Part shown: positions 37,618-44,916 of the stretch, in pieces
Layout: every line of letters begins with the position of its first letter
Position numbering within the stretch: the stretch's first letter is position 1
DNA from: Thermosynechococcaceae cyanobacterium Okahandja
GTDB lineage: Bacteria > Cyanobacteriota > Cyanobacteriia > Thermosynechococcales > Thermosynechococcaceae
NCBI GenBank assembly: GCA_041530395.1
Contig: CP136945.1
Location: 2,728,001 to 2,792,000 of the forward strand
Length of the DNA: 64,000 nucleotides
Reading direction: 5' to 3'
Notes under the pieces: model-generated
The model's input: only the letters and a program-made list of their open reading frames with translations
What the model was told of the DNA's origin: nothing
The model's database searches: none
Translations under genes and position numbers: made by a program

Positions 37618-38967
37618 CTAGGGAGCGCTCAGGAGGGCTATGGTTTCCACGTGCGCCGTCTGGGGAAACATATCCAGCGGCTGAACCTTGAGGAGGTGGT
37701 AGCCACCGGCTGCGCACAGATACCCTAAATCTCGCGCCAAGGTGGCGGGATGACAACTCACATAGACAATGCGCGGCGGTCGCTGTTCTAAAATGGCTGC
37801 AAGAACGGCGCGATCGCACCCTTTGCGGGGCGGATCCAGCAGGATCACATCAACAGCCTGCCGCCATTGGGGCAGCCACTCTTCGGCAGCCGCACAAATA
37901 AATTCGGTATTGGTTAAGCCATTGTGGCGGGCGGTGGCGATCGCTTGGATCACGGAGTCAGCGTGGCACTCAACCCCTGTGACCCGACCGGCTAAGCGCG
38001 CCAAGGGCAGGCTCAGGGTGCCAATGCCGCAGTACAAATCTAGTAGGTGCTCTGTGCCCCTTAACCCTAGCCAATCCCGCAGAATTTCAATCAGCCGCTC
38101 TGCTTGGGCGGTGTTGACCTGAAAAAACGTGGTCGCGCCAATGTGAAATTCAACCCCCGCCAGAATTTCCCGCAGGTACGATCGCCCCGCCAACACCTGA
38201 GTGTAGTGGCCAAAGATGCGATTGCCCCGCTGGGAATTGAAGTTCACGCAGACCCCCACCACATCGGCAAACTGCTCGTACCAGCGCTGGGCTTGCGCCG
38301 GAACGTCCGGGGGCAGTTCCCCCGCCAACACTAGGGTAATCAGTTGTTCACCCGTGCGCTGACCAATGCGCAACCCCAGATGACGAAACCCGGGGGCTGC
38401 CGTCGTTTCATCGTAAATGGGCCATGGGTGCAAATCCGCTTTAATAGTGGCCAACAGCGGATTGAGGCGCGGGTCTTGCACCGGACATTGGTTGAGGTTG
38501 ACAATGCGGTGCGAGCCTTTTTGATAGTAGCCCGCCACAACTTGGCCATGGCGGCGACCCAAGGGGTAGGTCACTTTGTTGCGATAGCCTAAGGGAGCCG
38601 GAGCGGCCACAATGGGGAAAAAGGTTTGTGGCTGTACCTGAGCAATGCGGGCGATCGCCCCGTGGACAAGTTCTTCTTTAGCGGCTAACTGGGTGGGATA
38701 GTCCACACACTGCCACTGGCAACCGCCACACTTGTCCGCCACAATACAGGCAGACCGCACCCGGGCGGGCGAAGGGGCAAGAACTTCTAGGAGGACGCTG
38801 TGGGCGTACTGGGGTTTGACGTGTTGCAGGCGCACCCGCAGGCGATCGCCCGGAACCGCATCGGGCACAAACACGACCCGACCTTGCCAACGCCCCACAC
38901 CACTCCCCGTATGGTTCAGGGTGTCAATGGTTAACTCTAGGACTGCACCCTGTTGCCAAGTACTCAT
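37618..38967 (-). CDS. rlmD: 23S rRNA (uracil-5-)-methyltransferase RlmD/RumA family
   Basis: SAM-dependent RNA methyltransferase. N-terminal TRAM domain (LELTIDTLNHTGSGVG), an iron-sulfur ligand set CIVADKCGGCQWQC, SAM motif LLDLYCGIGTLSLPLA, LLDPPRKGCDRAV and the nucleophile region YVSCHPATLARDLGYL (His where Asn is usual after Cys). I start at MSTWQQG; a TTG three codons up is in frame. Target could be U1939 or U747 of 23S rRNA. Confidence 0.9.
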   Translation of the reverse strand: MSTWQQGAVLELTIDTLNHTGSGVGRWQGRVVFVPDAVPGDRLRVRLQHVKPQYAHSVLLEVLAPSPARVRSACIVADKCGGCQWQCVDYPTQLAAKEELVHGAIARIAQVQPQTFFPIVAAPAPLGYRNKVTYPLGRRHGQVVAGYYQKGSHRIVNLNQCPVQDPRLNPLLATIKADLHPWPIYDETTAAPGFRHLGLRIGQRTGEQLITLVLAGELPPDVPAQAQRWYEQFADVVGVCVNFNSQRGNRIFGHYTQVLAGRSYLREILAGVEFHIGATTFFQVNTAQAERLIEILRDWLGLRGTEHLLDLYCGIGTLSLPLARLAGRVTGVECHADSVIQAIATARHNGLTNTEFICAAAEEWLPQWRQAVDVILLDPPRKGCDRAVLAAILEQRPPRIVYVSCHPATLARDLGYLCAAGGYHLLKVQPLDMFPQTAHVETIALLSAP

Positions 38968-39140
38968 ACCGGTCAAGAACGTTACGCCTAGTTAAAAAAG
39001 CCACGGCAAGCTCTATTTTCGCTGCTATACTGCAAGCGGTGCAATCAGCAGCTTGTGTGGCGCTCCCCACTGGGGGGCAGCACGGCCATCAAACACACTG
39101 CCGCTGCCCATTTTGCTTGTATTTCTGGAGTTGATCGATC

Positions 39141-39665
39141 ATGCTTAAGCGTCTTTCGCCTTGGTTCGTTGCTCTGGCGCTGCCCATGGGGGCAATGGTG
39201 ATGACACCGGCCAAAGCAGCCAACTACGTCTCAATTACCTACGGCCCTTTTCAGCGCTCGTTTCCGATGTCGGAGCTAGAAGAGTACGTTGCTACTCAGC
39301 AGGCAACGGGGGAATTCCGCGCCTTGATGCGCCTTGTCCCCAAAGATGACCAAGCGAAGCTCATAGAATTCTTGGGTATGAGGCTACCCTTCAATGTTGT
39401 GCAGGTGAATGGCATCCTCAATAGCCCCATTGGTAAAGACCTATTGAAGCAATTTTCCCAAGTTACTATCCGTCGCGATAAGGCCGGGGAAGTGGCGCTG
39501 CGGGGCGCAATGCTGACGGCGGCCTCCTCCCCCGAAGGCTTGAGTATGATGTCCTTCCTGAAAAACTATCCGGCAGAGACGATTAACCTTGACTTGAGGA
39601 AGCTCAACCGGATGCTCAAGGATCAGAGCGGCCTGATGGGGATGCTGGGGAACCTGCGCCCCTAG
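39141..39665 (+). CDS. Exported DUF1400 domain protein
   Basis: 174 residues: a signal peptide (WFVALALPMGAMVMTPAKA) and then YGPFQRSFPMSELEEYVATQ, the pattern of the DUF1400 domain that often precedes an alpha/beta-hydrolase in cyanobacteria. Here it stands alone, with no hydrolase attached. Secreted to the periplasm by prediction; function unknown. A -10-like TATACT lies at 39026-39031. Confidence 0.82.
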   Translation: MLKRLSPWFVALALPMGAMVMTPAKAANYVSITYGPFQRSFPMSELEEYVATQQATGEFRALMRLVPKDDQAKLIEFLGMRLPFNVVQVNGILNSPIGKDLLKQFSQVTIRRDKAGEVALRGAMLTAASSPEGLSMMSFLKNYPAETINLDLRKLNRMLKDQSGLMGMLGNLRP

Positions 39666-39703
39666 GGGGGTGTCCTTAAAACTATGGCAATGGGTGGACA
39701 ATG

Positions 39704-39733
39704 GGGGTGTGGCGGTGTTGCACCCCTGTTTTT
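39704..39733 (+). terminator. Rho-independent terminator after the DUF1400 gene
   Basis: GGGGTG (39704-39709), an 11-base loop, CACCCC (39721-39726), then TGTTTTT. It lies between the DUF1400 gene and the RDD gene. Confidence 0.6.
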
Positions 39734-39798
39734 ATCGGCATTCTCAGCCGCAACCCGTATCATGGTAGGGTTGGCTCATAGGCACGACGGCAGACGCT

Positions 39799-40335
39799 AT
39801 GGTTCTTTCGCGTCAATATCCGCCACCCTTACCCCTTGCGCAACCTTGGCGACGGGCGATCGCCACCAGTATTGACTTTCTGGCAATCTGGCTTACAAGT
39901 GTGTTTGCCATTAGCCCGGGGGCAGCCATTCAATGGGGGCAACTGTTTGTCTTTGCGGTGGTGTGGTGGCTACTGCGGGTGGCGATGGTGAACCGCAATA
40001 AGGGGCAAAGCCCGGGGCACTGGCTGATGAATGTGCGCCTACTCGATGGGCGCGATCGCACCCCTGATTTGCTTTCCCTGAGCAAGCGGGAGTTAGTACT
40101 CGGTGCCTGCGCTCTGCTGGCCTTGGTGGGGGTAGAAGCCTATGGCATTAATTTTGCCCTGATTATTTTGCTGACCCCCCTAGCAGTGGACTGTAGCCTC
40201 GCATGGATTGACGAGGAGCACCGCACCCTCCACGATCGTGTGGGTGGCACGAAAGCCTACCGCTGCCGCCGTGGCTTTTATCTGGATCAGAAGCTGATTG
40301 AAATTGTAACTAAAATCCGCAAGGATGTGCGATAA
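39799..40335 (+). CDS. RDD family membrane protein
   Basis: 178 residues with the RDD pattern: WRRAIATSIDFLAIWL at the first helix (Arg and Asp), GQSPGHWLMNVRLLDG, and LHDRVGGTKAYR near the end. Three hydrophobic helices. Role unknown, possibly transport. Directly upstream of rpmG and rpsR, 35 bases apart, so it may share their transcript. Confidence 0.85.
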   Translation: MVLSRQYPPPLPLAQPWRRAIATSIDFLAIWLTSVFAISPGAAIQWGQLFVFAVVWWLLRVAMVNRNKGQSPGHWLMNVRLLDGRDRTPDLLSLSKRELVLGACALLALVGVEAYGINFALIILLTPLAVDCSLAWIDEEHRTLHDRVGGTKAYRCRRGFYLDQKLIEIVTKIRKDVR

Positions 40336-40370
40336 TTAGAGATCGGCTCACTGGATAGATAGGCAAGATC

Positions 40371-40565
40371 ATGGCTAAAGCAAAAGGTGCCAGAATTATT
40401 ATCACCCTCGAGTGCACGGAGTGCCGCACCAACCCTGCCCAGCGCTCACCCGGGGTTTCCCGTTATACCACCACCAAAAATCGGCGCACCACCACGGGTC
40501 GCCTAGAACTGAAAAAATTCTGCCCCCACTGCAACAAGCATACGATTCACAAAGAAATTAAGTAG
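40371..40565 (+). CDS. rpmG: 50S ribosomal protein L33
   Basis: 64 residues with two CxxC pairs (ECTECRT and FCPHCNKHT), the zinc-binding form, plus [10 protein letters not shown]. Start ATG 40371; rpsR follows after 36 bases as in many cyanobacteria. Confidence 0.96.
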   Translation: MAKAKGARIIITLECTECRTNPAQRSPGVSRYTTTKNRRTTTGRLELKKFCPHCNKHTIHKEIK

Positions 40566-40601
40566 TCCAGAGTAGCGCACTAGGGTTAAGGAACAATAGC
40601 T

Positions 40602-40817
40602 ATGGCATTTTATCGGCGACGTATTTCTCCCATTGCCCCCGGCGACCCCATTGATTATAAGGATGTGGATTTGCTGCGGCGATTCATTACCGAGCGGGGT
40701 AAAATTCTGCCGCGGCGGGTGACCGGCTTGACGGCCAAGCAACAACGGCAACTGGCGGTGGCCATTAAGCGGGCGCGGGTCATGGCGCTGCTGCCCTTCC
40801 TCAACGTCGAAGGCTAA
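40602..40817 (+). CDS. rpsR: 30S ribosomal protein S18
   Basis: 71 residues: [21 protein letters not shown] and [19 protein letters not shown] are the conserved S18 core. Last gene before a strong terminator. Confidence 0.97.
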   Translation: MAFYRRRISPIAPGDPIDYKDVDLLRRFITERGKILPRRVTGLTAKQQRQLAVAIKRARVMALLPFLNVEG

Positions 40818-40855
40818 ACCATTCTCCTGTCTGGGGAAATAATTCCACTGGGAGG

Positions 40856-40880
40856 GGGGGACGCGGAGTCCCCCTTTTTT
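40856..40880 (+). terminator. Rho-independent terminator after rpsR
   Basis: GGGGGAC-GCGGA-GTCCCCC followed by six T. A seven-pair GC stem with a five-base loop; ends the rpmG-rpsR transcript. Confidence 0.92.
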
Positions 40881-40922
40881 GTTGGCCGGATTCCCTTGCC
40901 CTTTGAGGATTTATGTGATAAT

Positions 40923-40941
40923 AATGAGAATGGTTATCATT
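40923..40941 (+). promoter_or_regulatory. Zur-box-like operator upstream of znuA
   Basis: AATGAGAAT-G-GTTATCATT is an interrupted palindrome with seven of nine arm positions matching, centred on 40932. It resembles the AT-rich 7-1-7 Fur-family sites bound by Zur in cyanobacteria. It overlaps the region just upstream of the znuA start (40955), which fits zinc-dependent repression. Fur or Zur cannot be told apart from sequence; the gene behind it favours Zur. Confidence 0.7.
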
Positions 40942-40954
40942 CACTTATTATGGT

Positions 40955-42043
40955 ATGGGATGCAAGCCTTGGGGACAACGACGTTGCTGGCGGCGATCGC
41001 TGGGGCGGGTACTGGTGATGGGTGTGCTGTTGGCTGGTTGTGCCCCCACTGAAACGGCGGACACGGACGTTCCGGCAGAACCGGTTGCGGCGCCGCGGTT
41101 GGCGGTGGTGACCACATTTTTGCCGATGACGGCCTTTACCAAAGCAGTGGTAGGCGATCGCGCCACGGTGACCCAGTTAGTGCCTGCGAATGTTGACCCC
41201 CACGATTTTCAGGCGCGGCCACAGGATGTGCAGGCGGTGGCTCAGGCGGCGGTACTGGTGAAAAACGGCCTTGAGATAGAAACATTTTTAGAGGGTCTGA
41301 TTAAGAACGCCAATAATCCGAACCTCACCGTCATTGATAGCAGTGTAGGCGTGGCTACCCTTGCTCACGAGGAGGACAAGGCTCACAGCCACGATCACGA
41401 TCATGAACACGGCCACAAGGAGGCGCATGATCATGAGCACCGCCATGGTGAGTTCAACCCCCACATCTGGCTGGATCCGGTGCGAGCCATCCAACAGGTG
41501 GAAACTATCCGCGATGGCCTGACGGCGGTGGATGCTGAAGGGGCGGCAACCTATGCAGCCAATGCGGCAGCCTTTATTAAGCAGTTACGGGCACTGGATG
41601 CAGAAGCCCGTGCCCAACTTGCGCCCTTTGCGGGGAAAACCTTTGTGGTCTATCACGACCTCGCGCCCTATTTTGCCGAGCGGTACAATCTAAAGGCTGA
41701 GTTTTTGGTGGGTGTACCGGAAGCCAGTCCGGCACCAGAGGATGTGCGGCGGGTGATGGCGGCGGTACAAACGAGCCAACTGAAAACCCTCCTTACCGAA
41801 CCTGGCCAAGAGGAGGTTTTTGCCAGCCTTGCCAAGGATATGGGGGTGAGCGTGAGCGTGTTTGACCCCTTAGAAACAGCGTCTAGTGCGGCTGACCTCA
41901 CGCCGGCGTATTTTCTGGCGACGATGCGGCAAAACATCCGTAATTTGGCGGCTGCCTTTGGTGCGCGAACTCAAGCCTATCGTTCCAGAGGGTCGGTGGC
42001 GGTTGTCTGGCCGGTAGCAGCGCTCTCGTTTGTGTATCCCTAA
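40955..42043 (+). CDS. znuA: Zinc ABC transporter substrate-binding lipoprotein
   Basis: Periplasmic zinc-capturing component. Lipobox VLLAGC sets the mature N-terminus. Metal ligands lie in VDPHDF, FNPHIWLDP and VYHDLAPYF. A long His/Asp/Glu loop (HSHDHDHEHGHKEAHDHEH) between them is typical of zinc-specific ZnuA and absent from manganese homologues. Five bases before znuC; preceded by the Zur-like box. Confidence 0.92.
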   Translation: MGCKPWGQRRCWRRSLGRVLVMGVLLAGCAPTETADTDVPAEPVAAPRLAVVTTFLPMTAFTKAVVGDRATVTQLVPANVDPHDFQARPQDVQAVAQAAVLVKNGLEIETFLEGLIKNANNPNLTVIDSSVGVATLAHEEDKAHSHDHDHEHGHKEAHDHEHRHGEFNPHIWLDPVRAIQQVETIRDGLTAVDAEGAATYAANAAAFIKQLRALDAEARAQLAPFAGKTFVVYHDLAPYFAERYNLKAEFLVGVPEASPAPEDVRRVMAAVQTSQLKTLLTEPGQEEVFASLAKDMGVSVSVFDPLETASSAADLTPAYFLATMRQNIRNLAAAFGARTQAYRSRGSVAVVWPVAALSFVYP

Positions 42044-42048
42044 ACCCC

Positions 42049-42780
42049 ATGGTGGATGAGTACCTTCTGGAGGTCGAAAATCTTTCGGTGTGGCGGGGCG
42101 ATCGCTGCGTTGTTGAGCATGTTTCCTTTTGCTTGCCGGCGGGAATGAACATGGCCATTGTTGGGCCGAATGGGGCGGGGAAAAGTAGCTTAATTCAAGC
42201 GCTGCTGGGGATTATCCCCTACCACAGTGGCCGTGTGACGCTGTTGGGCTACGGCATGAGCTATCGGCGGGCGCTGCCCTATGTGCGTCAGCAGGTGGCC
42301 TACTTGCCGCAAAATTTCGAGTGCGATCGCCGCATTCCCATTACCGTGGCAGAATTTGTCGGCTTAGGCTGGGGGTGTCAGACGTGGCAGTGGCCATGGC
42401 AGCACCGAGCGGAGCGCCACCGCGCCATTGCCCAGAGCCTCGGACGGTTGCACCTTGACCATTTGGCTCACCAACCGATGAGTACCCTTTCAGGCGGCGA
42501 AACGAAACGCGCCCTGCTGGCCTACTGCCTTGTGCAGCCGCGCCGCTTGCTCGTTTTAGATGAAGCCCCGGCCGGCCTAGATCACCATGCCGAACACCAG
42601 TTCTATGACCTACTAGCGGAACTCAAGGCCGAAGAGGGCTGGACCATTTTGCAAGTCTCCCACCATCTTGAGCGGGTCAAAGCCACCTGCGATCATGTCC
42701 TGTACTTAAACGGCTCCGTGCAGGGACTCGGCTCCCCAGAAGAGGTGCTCCAGCAGTTTGTGGCAACCCTGCCCCATTGA
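42049..42780 (+). CDS. znuC: Zinc ABC transporter ATP-binding protein
   Basis: ATPase driving the zinc importer. 243 residues: Walker A VGPNGAGKSSLIQ, Q-loop YLPQNF, signature STLSGGETKRALLA, Walker B LLVLDEAPAGLD and switch His in VSHHLE. The permease gene znuB, which normally comes next, is absent; the CRISPR leader begins instead. Confidence 0.92.
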   Translation: MVDEYLLEVENLSVWRGDRCVVEHVSFCLPAGMNMAIVGPNGAGKSSLIQALLGIIPYHSGRVTLLGYGMSYRRALPYVRQQVAYLPQNFECDRRIPITVAEFVGLGWGCQTWQWPWQHRAERHRAIAQSLGRLHLDHLAHQPMSTLSGGETKRALLAYCLVQPRRLLVLDEAPAGLDHHAEHQFYDLLAELKAEEGWTILQVSHHLERVKATCDHVLYLNGSVQGLGSPEEVLQQFVATLPH

Positions 42781-42968
42781 TCTGCTTCCGAGGGATCTGC
42801 CAAATGACCCCTAACCCGCATTTTTGTGTTGGATCCCTCGGAGTTGCTCTGGGAGAGACTTTGGAAGTTTTCTGCATTGTCGTAGAAAAAGTTTCACTCC
42901 CCTTGGGACGGGATCCCTCGAAATGGGGGGTTGCAAGTCGCTCAGGGAGCGGCTAGTATAGAAGTACT
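42781..42968 (+). promoter_or_regulatory. CRISPR leader
   Basis: Non-coding stretch between znuC and the first repeat. GGATCCCTCG occurs directly at 42831 and 42911 and inverted at 42788 (CCGAGGGATC pairs with GATCCCTCGG, loop of 34 bases). GAGGGATCTGCC followed by ATGACCCCTAACCCGC resembles leaders I recall from type I-D/III arrays. The repeats end in GAAAC on this strand, placing the leader on the left. Confidence 0.6.
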
Positions 42969-43384
42969 CCTTCCTCCTTGTGGGGAAGGCGATCGAATGG
43001 AAACATGCAATTCCTGAAGAAGCAGTCGAAAAAATCAACGCCCCTTCCTCCTTGTGGGGAAGGCGATCGAATGGAAACAACCATTGATTGTCGCAAGCAT
43101 ATTGCCTCCTTATCTTATTTCCTTCCTCCTTGTGGGGAAGGCGATCGAATGGAAACGATAAAATTGCTGGTCCCAAGTTTCCCCTGGGACCCAGTCCTTC
43201 CTCCTTGTGGGGAAGGCGATCGAATGGAAACAGCTGATAAACGTTATCGGTTACGCTATCAGCCGAGCGGAACCTTCCTCCTTGTGGGGAAGGCGATCGA
43301 ATGGAAACCAGACTTTTGTACATTTCCGCAACGCTGGCTTGGTATCGGCCTTCCTCCTTGTGGGGAAGGCGATCGAATGGAAAC
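42969..43384 (+). CRISPR. CRISPR array: six 36-bp repeats, five spacers
   Basis: Identical repeats start at 42969, 43043, 43121, 43196, 43273 and 43349. Each begins CCTTCCTCCTTGTGGGG and ends GAATGGAAAC. Spacers are 38, 42, 39, 41 and 40 bases. The length of repeat and spacer and the 3' GAAAC handle fit type III or I-D arrays of cyanobacteria. The inner CCTTCC/GGAAGG arms can pair across TTGTGG. The repeat contains GGCGATCG, close to HIP1. No cas1, cas2, cas6 or cas10 is in the window, so processing and acquisition must come from elsewhere or be lost. Confidence 0.97.
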
Positions 43385-43437
43385 TGCCAAGGGGGGTTTT
43401 CCTCCTTTTACCCCCTTGGCTCCCTATCTTCTGGAGC

Positions 43438-43486
43438 AACACAACAAGCAAGCCTGTCTCAACTTGCTTGTTGTGTTTTTTCTTGG
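43438..43486 (+). terminator. Strong terminator after the CRISPR array
   Basis: AACACAACAAGCAAG, a 10-base loop, CTTGCTTGTTGTGTT, then TTTTC. A 15-pair perfect stem. It should end the pre-crRNA and separates it from the downstream nuclease-like gene, which therefore needs its own promoter. Confidence 0.88.
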
Positions 43487-43568
43487 AAGAGAACTTTAAA
43501 TTTCTTCTTTATGGGATAGGGCAGGCGATCGGGTAGCAGTGCATAGAGCGGCAAAAACACTGGGATAT

Positions 43569-44681
43569 ATGGATGTAGTCCCTTTTGTGATTGCCATGGA
43601 AAGCACATTACACCAAATCCTGAAGTATGCGAGGAAAGACTGTTATCCTTATATTGTCCTGCCTGAAGCAATTGCCAGTTATCTGCAAGGGCCAACGCTA
43701 CCTCCAAAACCGACACCTCCCAGAAAACCTCTACTACCTCCGAAGCCCGAGCCGCCACCGATACCTGAAGTTCCTGCAAAAGTCATGGATAAACTACAGG
43801 CCGCAGTGGCCAGTGGTACTGCAATTGCTGGGTTAGCTGGCTTAATTATTCTTGAGGCTCCTAGCTTGTTGATCACAGCCGGTGCCTTAGGAGTCGTCGC
43901 TTTAGCTAAATTTGCTTACGAGGCATGGACCTACGAAGATCGACTGGAATATTACTATACCGTCTCATTGCCTAGGTATGAGAGGGAGAAGCAGATCTAC
44001 GAAGAAAGACTAAAAAGTCGAGAGGTTGAGGTTGAAAGAATAAAACGGGATTACGATAAAAAGCTTGAGCAACTGAACAGAGAGTATGAAGAGAAGGTCA
44101 AACACATAAAGCAACTGTGGGAGCAAGGTGAATCTATCCCTACTCTGACTGTTCGACAGCCTGATGCAAAAGGTAATCCTTGCATTGGAGCATACGAAAA
44201 TCATTTGCGACAATGGCTGGAAGAGAAGATCAAGAATGACTCTAATCTTCATATTCAGCTACTTCCACAAGGAACAGCATTGACAATAAAGGATTATTCA
44301 TATCCTTACACGCCAGATATTGGCATCCTTGTATCAAAGAACGATCACACTCTTTTCATTGACGTGGAAATAGACGAACCTTGGTACACTCACAACAACC
44401 AACGTTTTCCGTGTCATGCACTCGAGGATGAACGGCAGACTAGGCGAGATAATTTCTTTAAGGAAGGAGGATGGATCGTAGTTCGTTTCTCTGAGGATCA
44501 AGTTGCAGATGAAGGCAATGAATGTGTTAATTTCATATACGACTTGATTCAAGTTATATTGCAACCCACTTTTATAAGCCTGCGCGATTGGCCTATGAAT
44601 TATAAGCGGTGGAATGCTTCAGAAGCTCTAACTATTCAACGGCGTATAGCTTATGCTGAAGTTCTTGATGTCGAACTATAG
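43569..44681 (+). CDS. Membrane-anchored coiled-coil protein with PD-(D/E)XK-like nuclease domain
   Basis: Unrecognised as a whole. From ATG 43569, 370 residues (a GTG at 43539 and an ATG at 43596 are alternatives; none has a good SD). Numbered from the GTG: a proline-rich stretch (52-80), a hydrophobic segment or hairpin (91-125), a charged coiled coil (145-195) and a C-terminal domain (215-345). That domain has E220 in AYENHL, D260 in YTPDIGI, E277 in IDVEIDE, then DERQTRRDNFF, GGWIVVRFSEDQV, the order expected of DUF559/Vsr-like PD-(D/E)XK folds. It is clearly AT-richer than its neighbours. Placed between a CRISPR array and a CARF-HEPN gene, it may be a defence effector (inference). Confidence 0.75.
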   Translation: MDVVPFVIAMESTLHQILKYARKDCYPYIVLPEAIASYLQGPTLPPKPTPPRKPLLPPKPEPPPIPEVPAKVMDKLQAAVASGTAIAGLAGLIILEAPSLLITAGALGVVALAKFAYEAWTYEDRLEYYYTVSLPRYEREKQIYEERLKSREVEVERIKRDYDKKLEQLNREYEEKVKHIKQLWEQGESIPTLTVRQPDAKGNPCIGAYENHLRQWLEEKIKNDSNLHIQLLPQGTALTIKDYSYPYTPDIGILVSKNDHTLFIDVEIDEPWYTHNNQRFPCHALEDERQTRRDNFFKEGGWIVVRFSEDQVADEGNECVNFIYDLIQVILQPTFISLRDWPMNYKRWNASEALTIQRRIAYAEVLDVEL

Positions 44682-44703
44682 ATTATTACGAAGAGGAGTA
44701 CTT

Positions 44704-44749
44704 AAGGGTCTCTACGTGTTGAACGTTATGAAACTGAGTAGAGACCCTT
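44704..44749. repeat. Inverted repeat between the two CRISPR-adjacent genes
   Basis: AAGGGTCTCTAC (44704-44715) and GTAGAGACCCTT (44738-44749) are perfect 12-base arms around a 22-base loop. There is no T-run after it, so it may be a processing or regulatory hairpin instead of a simple terminator. Confidence 0.65.
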
Positions 44750-44916
44750 GAGTGATAAAGTTGTACTTGTTCCGTATTGACCTTTTGTCCACCGCTTTTG
44801 GGCATCCAAGACTGATTGAAGATGACTCAACCGCTTAACTTGACGGCTCTAACGCTGCTATGGTGCTTGGGTTGGCTCAAGAAAGCAACTGTTGATAGCC
44901 TTCACGAGGGTTTTTT

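Noticed and set aside
42811-43499. Open frames running through the CRISPR array on both strands
   Set aside because: Their protein repeats (LPPCGEGDRMET, SIAFPTRRK) only mirror the 36-bp DNA repeat.
44840-44864. Promoter TTGACG...TATGGT before the CARF-HEPN gene
   Set aside because: The spacing between the boxes is only 13 bases, too short for a sigma-70 promoter.
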